Positions 35,501 to 44,838 are shown, counted from the stretch's first letter. The stretch is 64,000 bases of DNA from Patiria miniata (GCF_015706575.1 NW_024037074.1:30989334-31053333); one strand, 5' to 3'. The notes: generated by a model from the letters alone, not told the origin. Program-made: numbers and translations.

Positions 35501-38500
35501 GTTTCTGGGTAAACTACCAACGTTCCTACATGTACATAACCCCCGAGGACCGACACTCAAAGGGAGAACAACAGATCCTTTCAGTCCTCGGAAGTTGGGT
35601 CCTTTGTTGAAGACGGTCCTCTGTCGTACGGTTGTGTGCTTAGTCTATGGAAGAGTCTTATATTACAGGGACAACATGGACAAACGGAAACAAAAGGCAT
35701 TGTCCTCGAGAGTGTAGTAAAACACGACTGTATGTACATACTCATGTATAAGGTGGGTTAAAAAAAAAGAAACCCAAATGGCAACCCCATTTTTTTAATT
35801 TTTTTTTTTTAAAGTTCTGCATGTAGCGCATTCAAGATCCATACAGGTATGAAAGCCCTTGATTAATAAGCTTTCTTTTAGTTTAATAAAGAATCATTCA
35901 AATCACTCAAATACAGGTACTTTTACATTTATGGAATTTTTGAACATGAACGCAGTTTGTTAACCTTGTCCGTAAGTGATATTTCAGCAAAATGAAAGCT
36001 ATTCACATCCAAAAACACATCAGATCACTCTTATTAACATTTATTCATAAATACCTAAGACAGTTTACGCATTCCTATTGGTCGAGAGCCCGTCACGTGG
36101 CCGGTCTTAAACGGATGATAAAGACATGGCTAGCTGGTCTTAAACACTTTTCCAGTGTCACAATAAAATGTGGACTCCTAAAAATCCAGTGCCTCTTATC
36201 GTTTCATTGGTTGAACGTTCACAATCCTCACGTAGGCATGCGCAACACTACCAGGGAGTCAGAATTTTATAGTTCTAAATTCAAAACGCAACGCGCCAGG
36301 TGCGTTCTGCCCGACATCGCGCAGAACATGATACGCGTCGTCAATCTCCATAAAAGGGTTGTTTACATCTTACTCGCCAGCTGAACACTCCATTATTTTG
36401 CAAGAGGGATGTTTCAAAAAGCATAAAGTGAATTTGTTGAACAAAATCGGGATGTTTTGAACGAATTATATGATTTTTTTTTACCGAAAAGGTATTTATG
36501 AATGGGAATAAATATGTGCTCCGTCGGTATTTATCACTCTGTTTAAGACCACTTAGAGTCTGGGTGCTGATAATTACCCTTGCCTCCGGCTTGGGTAATT
36601 ATCAGCACCCAGACTCTAAGTGGTCTTAAACAGAGTGATAAAAACCTCCGCAGCACACATTTATTCCCTTATTAAAAACACTGTTTCCAATGTTAAAATA
36701 GCACTTAATAATGTCAAAAGTTTATAGTTTTGCCCTGCCTTCTACTTGGCTACCCTGGAGACTTATGGGATTATTCTGATATCATTTTCAGGATATGACA
36801 TGGTTTCAACTCCTGAAATATCACAAACCTTAATGTGATCCGTGGACAAGGTTGAAAAACGGTGTCCGTGTTCAAAATTCCATAACTATAAAAGTACATG
36901 AGCGATTGGAATGATTCTTTCACTAAAACAAAGCTGATTAATTCGGGCGTTTCACAATGCAGTGCGCACCAAGAGTTTGCCACGGAGAGTTCATTTTTCC
37001 CGGTGCATTGTGGGAAATGGTCGACAAAGTCGCAGCGCTCGACATTTGAAATTGTTAGTTTTTTCTAGTCACTAGTTTCGTAAGCATGATTCGAGTATCT
37101 GTTTGCCCTTTTCTTTGCCTTTTATCAATACACAGTTTTTTTTGTAAAGCGGCTGAACGCTATACCCCAATCTATAACAAAAATTAGCTCGTTGTCTACT
37201 GACACTCGTTCAAATGGGCCATGTTTTGTCGACCGTAAACTTGAATAATGGACTCTCCACGGCAAACTCTTGGTGGCGCACTGCATTGTGAAATGCCCGA
37301 ATTGGGCTTTCATATCCTAGATCTGGAAAGCGCCATACATGTACACAGAAGTTTTTTTAAATATAGGGGGCAGCATTTGGGTTTCCTTTTTTTTAAAACT
37401 CACCCTGTACCGGTACATTACTTCATTGTTTGCAAGGTGGGCCTTGTGTTAACACTTACCGATTCTTTCACAGTTAAGACACCGTTTGTATCAATCATCA
37501 ATTGCCAGAGGGTCTCTTTGCCTCCGATGTACACTGTCTCGTTAATTTTATTGAGTATACGGTACATGTATGACTGACCGGGCTGGGACTGTTGTGGATG
37601 GAACTGGAACATGTCGGGAAAGTCTGCAATGTTTGGAAACAAAAAGAAAGAAACTGTCAAATTGATGAATTCCAATATACATTAGGGGAGTCAGGTTGGC
37701 GTAGCGGTACTTTCCTCGCCTTCCACCGCTGTGACCCGGGTTCGAATCCCGCCTGGGCCAATATGTGGATTGGGTTTTCAGTCCCTACCTGATTCCGTGG
37801 GTTTTCCCCAGAATATTCTCCTGGGCTTTTCCTCCCACCTCTAAAACTGTAATTTCTTCTCATTGTCTTCTCTCCACAGGTTTCTTCAGGCTTGCGAGCT
37901 ACAGTGCCTAGGGCGCTTTTGAGGAATCCTTGGTTTCATTACCATAAATGATTAATAATAATAATAATAATATTGGAAATATCCGTACTTGGACTAAAGA
38001 GGACTTGTTGGAGCAGTGACTATAACAGTTAACACGCGACAGGGGACATGATTGTGACATTTTTAATAATGCACATGTACAGTGTATGTGTGTACAATAT
38101 ATGTACAACACAATTTTGTTGGGTCTTGCTTGAAGCTGGACCATAAGATTAACTTTACTTGGGAACATATTTTGTTTAACTTTCTACTTCTTTTGAATGT
38201 ATGAAAACTATTTGACATCCTTTTTTGGTTGATTTTATTGTAAGTGCCCTTCTTTATGTTTGAAATTGTCCCTGATTTTCCTGACAACTGATGTCATTTC
38301 AGGAAGACACTCTTCAGTTTAAGGGTTTTCTGTTCAATTTGTGAACCCAAAAATTTGCTGATTGGCTTACCGCCTTGCACTGAAACAACATTGAATCACC
38401 AAAGAAAAGAAAATCTGCAAAATATCAAAACTTTTGGTACTGAAATAGCAATATCATTGAGGTTTCAGCCTGAAATGACATCACACTTTTGCTTATGAAT

Positions 38501-40045
38501 ATGTAAATTTGCATTAGCATAAAAACCAAAAAGGCACCAAAATACATGTATTTACATGTACCCTTGGAAAAGTCAAAATAAAAATTGAAAACAAGGTTAA
38601 ATGGGATGCAAAAGTGCATTTTCAAATATTGCATTAAAAAAAAAATACATTGCATGGGCCCTTTTAACAACACAATAATTTCTTGCTAAACAATGTATTC
38701 TTCATTTCCAAAAATCAGTTACAATGTACTTGACTGATCATTGGAAATCACATTTCTAGATTTCTTCCAACTGACAGCAACCCAGACGGAATAATTTCAA
38801 GGGGTGCTTAGTACCAGTACGATCTTTAATAGAAGTCAAATTTTTGATAATAATTCATATTTAGGTTACTTTTTGGTACATGTGCAGATGATCAGGCCTA
38901 CGTGTACATGTACATGTATTTATATGAAAAACAGTCAAATTTTTGATAATTCATATTTAGGCCAAAAAAAAAAGTTTCCGGTTTCTGGTATGCGCGCGCG
39001 TCGCCGTAGCCATGCGCGTCGGCAAAATGAAAAAGGTTTTTTTTCAATAAAAGATGATGTCTCAAAAACGCCAAACTCACTGGTTTGACTGGAATTCTGC
39101 TGCTGCGCAATTTCAACGTGTTTTTAGATGGGGTTATGATCGAGAATAAGCTTTATGTGGCCTCTCTTGACTCCGATATATTGCACTAAGTTTAGTCGGG
39201 CACCATTTGCAGTCATCAGCCAACATTTGAAGCAAAAAAGTCGGGTAAAAAAAAAAAAAAAAACGCGTCGCCGCACCACTTTTTCGACAAGCTCCATACC
39301 AGAAACCGGAGACTTTTTTTTTTTGGCCTTAGGTTACTTTTTGGTACATGTACATCTACAATGTGCAAATGATCAGGCCTACGTGTACAATGTACATGTA
39401 CATGTATTATGAAAAACAGTCACATTTTTGATAATTCATATTAACCTAATAGGTTACTTTTTGGTACATGTACATCTACGATGTGCAAATGATCAGGCCT
39501 ACGTGTACATGTATATGTATTATGAAAAACAGTTCAGTGACATTCCTACATTGTACATCATATCTTTGTACAGGTAGATTCCCAGTTTCCTGTTGGCACT
39601 GACCAAATGACCGAGCCGGTAATTGTGTGGGTTTCGTGGGAATGGTTACACGTACAGCTCACCCCCCCCCCCCCCATCACTAGTATGTCACTTCCTCCTG
39701 ATTCACAAAGTAATGACTTGGCTTTTAAAGGGGCACTCCCAATCAATTCCCTTTTTTTCCCGTTGTTGGGTTTTTTTTTTCGTTCCATGTCTCATACAAA
39801 AATGAATACGTTTTACATTGCCAAGGAAAAAAGCAATACAAAAAAACAATGTTTTTTTTTTTTTTTTAGGTGAAACCCGGAAACAGCGCGGGGAATGCAT
39901 CTTTAAGTGCTTTTGTGTGTAGTTTACCTTCCCACTTCACGGTAGTCCGATCCCTTTTGAGTTCCACCGCAACCACTTGTACATCAGCAGGAAGGAAGAG
40001 AGGCAGGCACAAGGCTGCCGCAAACACCAGCAAGTGGGTGGTCAT
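17401..40045 (-). CDS. Semaphorin-family gene (signal peptide, Sema, PSI, Ig), 17 exons placed
   Basis: Semaphorins are secreted or membrane-bound guidance cues that bind plexin receptors through a seven-bladed Sema propeller. The placed exons total 1983 bp, about 661 residues. Hallmarks seen are LYVCGTNA (exon 33451-33521), FYREPAMEY and YSRIARVCQ (29988-30112), NDAGG and KARLNCS (29512-29620), PKPGT (28530-28683), a cysteine-rich PSI segment (23670-23753 plus 21493-21530), and an Ig domain split over 19746-19865 and 17401-17577. Donor and acceptor phases agree at every junction except 35022 to 33521. The first exon encodes a signal peptide. Sema-PSI-Ig order fits secreted class 2/3, membrane class 4 or GPI-linked class 7; the C-terminus that would decide lies below 17401 and was not found. 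GTNAR reminds me of Sema7A, but this is only an impression. Introns are rich in transposons. Confidence 0.9.
17663..18070 (+). repeat. tRNA-derived SINE, copy 1
   Basis: A tRNA-like head (GTGGTCCAATGGTTACGGTG, then GGGGTTCGAATCCTGACC as B box) is followed by a body with GAGCAAGGCACTTTACCATT, GCACGTTAAAGAACCCAG and a TTATTATTAT tail. It lies just upstream of the Ig exon at 17401, antisense to the semaphorin gene. The 95-residue ORF within it is not a gene. Confidence 0.88.
18108..18597. mobile_element. Tc1/mariner-like MITE, copy 2
   Basis: TA-CAGGGTGAGTAAAAAC at the left, TTTTGACTCAACCTG-TA at the right; arms are inverted repeats sharing AAACTCCGTAACTTGAAAA-type sequence. Same family as 7542-8025. 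Confidence 0.8.
19047..19615. repeat. Long near-perfect inverted repeat, 157-bp arms
   Basis: Arms 19047-19203 and 19459-19615 are almost exact complements (AAAATGTACCTCACCGATGA ... GCCCACGGACTTGTC) with a 255-bp spacer. A third, partial copy of the arm runs 19620-19700. In a semaphorin intron. Confidence 0.85.
19746..19865 (-). CDS. Semaphorin exon: Ig domain, first half
   Basis: Acceptor GGATGTTAG, donor GTAAG, phase 1 to phase 1. It encodes LVQPEVNKVTSC, VFLYCQAGF and TLSWVKG: the first Ig cysteine and the core tryptophan. Confidence 0.88.
19984..20053 (-). repeat. tRNA-like SINE head
   Basis: On the minus strand, GGATAGCTCAGTTGGTAGAG (A box) and CACGGGTTCAAACTCC (B box) sit at tRNA spacing. 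The anticodon stem has a mismatch and position 33 is C, so a working tRNA is unlikely. A related copy is at 20321-20388. Confidence 0.65.
20321..20388 (-). repeat. tRNA-like SINE head, second copy
   Basis: On the minus strand, GGATAGCTCGGTTGGTAGAG and CACAGGTTCAAACCCTAG. Flanking ACTGACTACGTGCATTATAA also matches the flank of the first copy, so the whole block (about 335 bp) is duplicated. Confidence 0.65.
20846..21275 (+). repeat. tRNA-derived SINE, copy 2
   Basis: Closely matches 17663-18070 from GTGGTCCAATGGTGACGGTG to the (ATA)n tail, and contains GCTAAGAGAAGGGGTTTGCC, which copy 1 lacks. Confidence 0.88.
21493..21530 (-). CDS. Semaphorin short exon: end of PSI domain
   Basis: A 38-bp exon, acceptor TCTGTCTAG, donor GTAAGTTC, phase 2 to phase 1. 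It encodes VNTAECVNEQPQ and supplies further PSI cysteines. It was chosen because it joins both neighbours in frame. Confidence 0.65.
22190..23222. repeat. Direct duplication of about 480 bp
   Basis: 22205-22680 and 22745-23222 match through TACTTGGTTGAAAGATAGTA, TTCTTTCTGGCAAGCTGTCA and GAAACTTCATCAGGTT. Both lie in a semaphorin intron. Confidence 0.8.
23670..23753 (-). CDS. Semaphorin exon: PSI domain
   Basis: Acceptor TTTTATGCAG, donor GTAAGC, phase 2 to phase 2. It encodes RCSARCLEECQ, CQWQG and ACN. The C-x3-C-x3-C spacing and C-x-W pair fit a plexin-semaphorin-integrin domain, although the usual RDPYCGW is replaced by a V-C-Q-W version. Confidence 0.8.
23901..24064 (-). CDS. Semaphorin exon with internal 54-bp duplication
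   Basis: Acceptor CCCTAAG, donor GTAAGAC, phase 0 to phase 2. It encodes PVTGLELMGSSPSKYLVIT then two copies of an 18-residue unit ending in P-T-I-N-R and S-P-I-N-R, the last Sema strand before PSI. The units are 54 bp each (period visible at 23899 and 23953). Each copy contains a possible donor after AACAG, so shorter splicing is possible. Confidence 0.78.
24474..26312. repeat. 22-bp minisatellite, about 1.84 kb
   Basis: Roughly 80 copies of ACATGTCCCTCCCATGGAGC plus TG, with CAGCTG/GAGCTG and CCCATGCAG variants. Larger blocks are themselves duplicated (for example around 25590-25800, 25800-26030 and 26030-26160). The unit lacks stops in most frames, giving a 386-residue ORF on the minus strand that is an artefact. 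It sits in the semaphorin intron between exons 26552 and 24064. Confidence 0.95.
26552..26634 (-). CDS. Semaphorin exon: Sema domain
   Basis: Acceptor GGTTGACAG, donor GTAAGC, phase 1 to phase 0. It encodes EGTLIKAYKFDC, continuing the GTdxGxLxK strand begun in the previous exon. The intron that follows holds the 1.8-kb 22-bp minisatellite. Confidence 0.82.
27610..27814 (-). CDS. Semaphorin exon: late Sema blades
   Basis: Acceptor TGATTTTAG, donor GTAAGTC, phase 0 to phase 1. It opens CNEV directly after PKPGT of the previous exon and ends CVYYFGT, the equivalent of the LFLGTDxG strand. A competing donor GTACTAG lies seven bases earlier; the chosen one has better consensus and keeps frame. 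Confidence 0.85.
28530..28683 (-). CDS. Semaphorin exon: SALCRYKMDDI and PKPGT
   Basis: Acceptor TCTCTTTCAG, donor GTGAGTC, phase 2 to phase 0. It encodes ASALCRYKMDDIMNLF and ends PKPGT, corresponding to the SAVCAF-x-M-x-DI-x-x-VF and PRPG(T/S)C blocks. Confidence 0.92.
28983..29055 (-). CDS. Semaphorin exon: Sema domain
   Basis: Acceptor CTTTTTCAG, donor GTAAGTG, phase 1 to phase 2. It encodes DVIEVKNDT and NEFYAIFTSP, corresponding to the YAVFTTP strand of semaphorins. Confidence 0.88.
29512..29620 (-). CDS. Semaphorin exon: NDAGG and KARLNCS
   Basis: Acceptor CTCATTAG, donor GTAAGCTC, phase 0 to phase 1. It encodes NDAGG, FVTFIKARLNCSLP and YYFSEI, matching the NDxGG...TFLKARLNCS...FyFNEI block that is nearly invariant in the family. 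Confidence 0.93.
29988..30112 (-). CDS. Semaphorin exon: REPAMEY and SRIARVCQ
   Basis: Acceptor CATTTCAG, donor GTTAGTC, phase 1 to phase 0. It contains PTFVGKPF, VFLFYREPAMEY and IYSRIARVCQ, which align with the conserved P-x-FVG, FFFRE-x-A-x-E and YSR-x-ARVC blocks of semaphorins. Confidence 0.92.
30768..30899 (-). CDS. Semaphorin exon: Sema domain
   Basis: Acceptor TTTTTTTCAG, donor GTAAGGG, phase 1 to phase 1. It encodes RDSGQVLYGGNVMGN, the counterpart of the LYSGTVADF strand of other semaphorins. Confidence 0.85.
32641..32737 (-). CDS. Semaphorin exon: Sema domain
   Basis: Phase 0 entry, phase 1 exit, donor GTAAGTAG. It encodes CDLNVSNCMN and PQLPEHNPLTAIF, matching the semaphorin block that normally reads CPYDP-x-HNSTA-x-F after the CGTNA motif. 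It carries N-glycosylation sites. The Cys-Pro of the usual CPYDP block is replaced by V-P. Confidence 0.8.
32915..33258. repeat. (GTCA)n microsatellite
   Basis: Runs of GTCA with AGGTCAGGTC and AGGGGAGTC interruptions over about 340 bp, in the intron between exons 33451 and 32737. The S-V-S-Q ORF is low complexity. Confidence 0.93.
33451..33521 (-). CDS. Semaphorin exon with LYVCGTNA motif
   Basis: Acceptor CCGTGTAG, donor GTACGTACC. In the frame entered in phase 1 it reads LEMAGG then NKLYVCGTNARSPVCYL, the most diagnostic semaphorin motif. The preceding placed exon ends in phase 0, so either a short exon is missing or the acceptor is ten bases further in (CTTGAG before ATGGCC). Confidence 0.9.
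35022..35090 (-). CDS. Semaphorin exon 3: Sema domain
   Basis: 23 codons in phase 0 at both ends, acceptor TCCTGCAG, donor GTAAAA. It contains GLIVTCDQNDEDPT. The cysteine fits the first conserved Sema cysteine, but the usual following block (C-x-N-Y) is not in this exon. Confidence 0.75.
36532..36640. repeat. Perfect 48-bp hairpin, 13-bp loop
   Basis: 36532-36579 is an exact complement of 36593-36640. Weaker pairing extends outward to about 36507 and 36665 (AATAAATATGTGCT / AGCACACATTTATT). Confidence 0.92.
36950..37300. mobile_element. Nested inverted-repeat element
   Basis: TTTCACAATGCAGTGCGCAC and CAAGAGTTTGCCACGGAGAG pair with CTCTCCACGGCAAACTCTTG and GCGCACTGCATTGTGAAA. AATTCGGGC outside the left end and AATTGGGC outside the right end look like a target duplication. 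Confidence 0.68.
37460..37623 (-). CDS. Semaphorin exon 2: start of Sema domain
   Basis: Acceptor ATTGCAG, donor GTAAGTGTT. The exon begins DFPDMFQF after joining in phase 1 and contains YMYRILNKINETVYIGGKE, the first propeller strands (compare the VYVGG/LLVGA strand of semaphorins). It carries an N-glycosylation site at NET. It ends in phase 0. Confidence 0.85.
37685..37975 (+). repeat. tRNA-derived SINE, different family
   Basis: GGTTGGCGTAGCGGTACTTT (A box) and CCGGGTTCGAATCCCGCC (B box), a body with GGGTTTTCAGTCCCTACCTG, and an (AAT)n tail. It inserted 60 bp from semaphorin exon 2. Confidence 0.85.
38820..39540. repeat. Three tandem units of about 110 bp, one carrying a MITE
   Basis: TTTTTGATAATTCATATT...GGTTACTTTTTGGTACATGT...GATCAGGCCTACGTGTACA recurs at 38840, 39330 and 39453. 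The Harbinger-like MITE at 38960 separates the first and second. Confidence 0.8.
38960..39328. mobile_element. PIF/Harbinger-like MITE, copy B
   Basis: GGCCAAAAAAAAAAGTTTCC ... GGAGACTTTTTTTTTTTGGCC, flanked by TTA (38957-38959, 39329-39331). 369 bp, close in length and content to copy A in inverse orientation. Confidence 0.85.
39928..40045 (-). CDS. Semaphorin exon 1: signal peptide
   Basis: ATG at 40045 opens a hydrophobic leader (MTTHLLVFAAALCLPLFL), then a short charged stretch ending VKWE. An upstream in-frame ATG at 40069 would add eight residues; the inner one gives a cleaner leader. The donor GTAAAC follows 39928 and leaves one base, phase 1, matching the next exon. Confidence 0.8.
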
Positions 40046-41092
40046 CCTGACAACTAACAAGGAAACCATGTCATTATCACAATGTCAAGCACCATGGGAT
40101 AAAAATGATAACGACCTTTCTTTTTAACACGTACCTATACCAGTTCCCGTACAATAGGGTTGTGTCATACATATTGGATCATCTACCGGTAACACTGACT
40201 TATGGCTTTTTCTGATTCAAATATTTGAGAAACATTGGAAGTTTAAATTAAAAAAAGGACGGTGGGGGGGGGGGGGGGGGGGAAGAAAAAAACACCTATT
40301 TGATATAGACCTTATGCACTAAGGCAGAGTTAAAGGGCAATGGTTTTGTATTGCATGGATCTATACATCATCCTTCCTTTTGCGTTTTCATTGTTCACTA
40401 GATTAAAACACGGATCCTCTATGCAAGTATATAAACGACTCATCTGAGCTTATGTATAAAATGTACGGAACCATTTGTCTACAGGCGTGATATGTCACGT
40501 ATATGCTGCGCATAGAACAACGCATAGAACATGTAGAACAATTCGCGAGGTATGATTGCTGATAGCGGGCGCCCTGACAGAAATTTGACCACTGAAAGAC
40601 TGTAGACACGCCGAGTCTCATGCAAGGGCATGCGCAGATGCATGAGTGCCATATCACACCTCCAACCAGAAATTTGGGCAAGTCATTTATCCTTGCGTAG
40701 CTGATCTGTGATTACAACAACAAAGAACAGACTCTGAGACACCTGCAATGCATAAAGTGTATTGGTAAAGGCACGTGTACATGTAGGATCATTTGCTTTT
40801 CATGCATTTTGTTTGGTTTCCAATAATAACACCACTCAAAATCCAGTGAAGAATGTTCAAAACCTAACATGCTGAAGTCTCAGCTCAGTGGATATTACAC
40901 TATTGGAGAAAACTGTGAAAATCCATGACCTTTTTGATCACGAAACACGACGTCATCAATAGCACTCTTCATTCAAAAAAACAATCAATTGACTGGTAAT
41001 CAATCAATTGGTGGTACAAGTCACTTAAATTTCATGATTTCTTCTAAATGACAGCAATCCAGACACAATAATTTCACGGGATACATTGTTTA

Positions 41093-41404
41093 GGCCAAAT
41101 AAAAAAAAAATGTTTAGCGTCCCCGCCCGCTTCCACTTTGGAGGCCCTCTTCTTTCTTTTTTTTCTTTTTTTTTAAATCACGAAAAAATAATAACTTTTA
41201 AACAGTGACGTCATTCTGGCCTCTTTGTCTGTTGCACAGCCAATATAAGCATATATGTCATTCCTGAGTCCAAGTGGCGGCCATTTAAAAAAAGAAAAAG
41301 CTGACTGCCATCTTGAAAAATATCCCGGTCATTTTGGAAGGAAAAAAAAAGGGCCTCCTTTTCGTCAAAAGGCAGGATGCCAAACATTTTTTTTTTATTT
41401 GGCC
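41093..41404. mobile_element. PIF/Harbinger-like MITE, copy C
   Basis: GGCCAAATAAAAAAAAAATG ... TTTTTTTTTATTTGGCC, flanked by TTA (41090-41092, 41405-41407). The interior differs from copies A and B, so it is a different subfamily. The homologous empty site is at 38793-38800. Confidence 0.82.
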
Positions 41405-41639
41405 TTAGTACCAATACCATCTTTAATCCAAGTAAAATTTCTGACAATAAATCAGTAGATTACTTTGGGGATAAATTATGCAAATGATCCCGTCACGCCT
41501 TTGTAGTTTCATGTTTGTGAAATAAATGTACCATATTTTTTTGTCAACAGTCATTTTACACATGATTCTAATGAGAGTTTCTGTGAGGAAAATAAACTCT
41601 ATCTACCGGTACATCATGCACATTGCATCTTTTAACATC

Positions 41640-42130
41640 TTTAAAGGGAAGATACAACATTTGCAAACATCGAAAAAATAAAACTACCAAGTTGATACGA
41701 AATACCTTACTAGGATGTTGGTAAATGACAGTCAAAAGCATCCTGGCACCTGGTATGAAGTCATTTTCAAGAAAAACGGTACCGTTGGAAAAATTCTAAC
41801 TACATGTATTTTTCAACTACTGCTCCAAAGTTACCTCTTTTTTTTTCAGTCCAAATTTTGTTTGCTTTTGGTTCCATGTTCATGAACAGGTGCAATCCAG
41901 CTAGACTGGTTCCCTTACTTTTCATTTTTCCGGCATTTTTGATCCATTTTATCTTTAGTGGAGTCAGGGAACCACACTACGGTACTTGAACATTTTAGTT
42001 TTTCTTGGTTTTTCTAGCATTTTCGAACACAAAACTTCAAACTTCTCAGTGTACATGTAACAATATTTGATCTATTATACTAAGCCCCCAAATAGTTCAT
42101 TTCTGAAAATTGCAGCAAAAGCAAATGATG
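41640..42130. repeat. Dispersed repeat, inverted copy of 13230-13660
   Basis: See the partner copy; shared blocks include CCTGGCACCTGGTAT and TTGCAAACATC. Confidence 0.75.
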
Positions 42131-42149
42131 TAATTCCCTTTAAGTCAGC

Positions 42150-43500
42150 TAAATTGAAAAATATATGAATACATACATGACGCTATAAATGATTTTAATT
42201 TTCAACAGGCGAAGGCAAATCCCATTCCACTGAATATTATCTTTCTGATTAGAGCACAAAAATGTCAACCAGCGCATGGAATTTAGGCAGGCAACACACA
42301 CAATCAATCAAATGTCCATGTACATGTATACATGTACATTGTACTTAGCTACCGTACACCCATGCACACAAATCACTCTTATAATTGTAAACACAGCGTT
42401 GCCCTGGTGAAGGGGAATCCCCACACATTCCCCCAGCACCAGAATTGCCCCACCCAGTCACATGACCCATTAGCATAATTTATTCTCCTTTTCTGACTGT
42501 ATTGTACCATAAATTCAATAGCCCTTTTGCTGCATATAAAATCAACTATGCCTGTGTGCACAATGTGCATGGTACAACGTACATGTACATGAAAACAGTG
42601 TGTTTACAACAAATGTGTGCACTACACAGAAGCTGCATATCATTATGTACATACAATGATACAACATGAGTATTCGTTGTACATACATTTTGTACAATGT
42701 ATGTATGGGCAATTCCACACTACCGGGCCAATTAGATAAGTTTATGGATGTTGCATAGAGGGTAAAAGATGAGCTAGTATTTTCTTATGTTTTTTCCCTA
42801 TACCTTGCTATTAAAGTTGAAAGTCACTAGGGCAAGACAAAAGATCTTTTTTGGGGAGAAAATAACAGGCATCTTTTCTGTGTGATACATATGTAACATG
42901 GACAGACACACTGCAAAGAAAAGGGTGCTTAGGACAAATTCAATTTCTAATAGGCACTTCCAGTGACATTATCAACCCATTTTACATTGTTATCAAACAA
43001 AAATATAACAGTTTCCACACTGGCTTCAAAATTAGAATGATTAGGGTTGCGTACAAACAGGGACAGACATTTTGTGACAAATGTCCAGTCTGTTCATACG
43101 TATAAATCCTGATTATATAATATCAAATAATTCTTCACATTGACTCCGAGTTTTCTAGGTTTTGACGGATAGCATTCCTCCAGGGTACATCTTCTTGAAT
43201 AAGTCTACAGGTACATTAGGGGATCATGAAATGTTATGCTCACTTTGTGACTTTATCTAAAATGTCTGTCCTTCGTTACGCACATAACACTTTTTAAAAC
43301 AATATCCACTATATTTTTCTCAAATACAAAACCAGTTATATCCTTTGCAGGTGAGGATATCTGTTCGAAGCTTAGCAATGTTTACAGCAAAAATTTGAGA
43401 GACCAAGATCGTACTTTTATTAACCAAACTTAAAGGTCTTCTCAAATGTCATACTTTTGGGCCCATTAGTGTGGAATTGCCCACATATGTATAATGCATT
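42150..43500. other. No gene recognised
   Basis: AT-rich with GTACATGTACAT simple runs; no supported coding or RNA feature. Confidence 0.5.
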
Positions 43501-43744
43501 TTTTTTTGGCAAGATCAATCTACACAACTGGTATAAAAGGCAACTCAGACCCATCACCAGGCGGTTGGGATAAACATGTGTATTTATGTATTTTAAATGT
43601 TCTGCTGTGTTGGTAATATATGCCCCCCCCCCCCCCCTTAATGCTGGTGAAGGGGCTGACGCAACTGTACAAATTCCACAACACTACCGAGCGTGTGAAA
43701 GAAAAAAAGCTAACAGAAAAAAAAAAAAACTGGAACATCCCCTA

Positions 43745-44410
43745 AGTTAAGGAGAATACACGAGAAAGTGTGGATTTGTAATTTAAGAATTCACGAGGCG
43801 CGAAGCACTGAGTGAATTCGTAAATTAAGAATCCACACTCGCGAGTGTATTCTTCGACTTAAACCGTTGCATCAAAAGAAGCATTGGCATTAACAGTGAG
43901 TGGAGATGAAAAGACGGGATAAATGTTGCAATCTGACGCCACTTCCGCGATTGTGTACAAAGTCTATGGAGAGTCAAGATTTTTTTTAAAGTATTTCCTA
44001 ACAAAATTGGAAATATTTTTTCAGTCCCAGATTCATGTCTTATCATCATTCTTGCAATGAATGCCCTTCATTGAGATGATAAATGGAGAAAAACAAGTGG
44101 CGTCAGGTTGCAACATTTGTCCCGGCTCCTTCCGTCGACAAATTGATAGGTCAGATGATGATTTCTTTCCGACTCGAAGTAGGTTTTGCAGTGACGGCGG
44201 AGAATCTGACAGTGAAGATGCATTGGTAATTTCGGAAGGAAATTTTCACCCATACGGTCCTATTAATGCTCATTATAGAGAACATTTTGTCTGACGTGTT
44301 CAAAGTGTGGATTCGTAATTCCGAATCCACACTTTACTAAAGATTCTTCGTTCCGAATCCACACTTTGTGACCAGCGTAACAGATTCGTAGTTCCGAATC
44401 CACACTTTTA
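43745..44410. repeat. Cluster of AATCCACACTTT inverted repeats
   Basis: AGTGTGGATT(T/C)GTAATT and its complement occur at least six times, with GAGGCGCGAAGCACTGAG in one loop. The ORF at 44061-44294 lies between them and is not supported as a gene. Confidence 0.65.
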
Positions 44411-44838
44411 ACAATAGTGTGACGTCATAGCAATGGTTTAATTTGCTCTACGGTCAATGATTACCTAGATGTAAGTTGTAACTGCCACGTACAAACACGT
44501 ACGTGAGGCAGGGGACACGACACTTTAAAATTATTGGACCTACCAAACTAGTTGGCAACATTCTCAATTAACAGGTATATCATAGATAGAAGGGCAGGGT
44601 TTTGATTTTTTGAGGGAAATTTGGGGGTTAAATGACGATGACAGCGCGGCGACAACACGCGACCCGAAAATAAACATGGCGATCACCGCGCAATATACCG
44701 TGAGCACGCACAGCGCGCTGAATTGCAAGGCACAAACCGCGCAGAAAAATCATGATTTCTACCCAAGTATCTGTTGAAAATTGCAAAATGGGTGTCATTA
44801 GAATTGAGAAAAAGGGTGCTTTGGATTGTAGGCTAAAG

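Larger units (their letters stand above)
35751..37407. mobile_element. Tc1/mariner-like MITE, copy 3, with nested insertions
   Basis: Ends AGGTGGGTTAAAAAAA and AAAACTCACCCTG sit next to TA. Landmarks of copies 1 and 2 (GTTCTGCATGTAGC, GGGCTTTCATATCC) appear near the ends, but the element is about 1.66 kb instead of 0.49 kb because at least two other inverted-repeat units lie inside (36532-36640 and 36950-37300). Confidence 0.7.
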
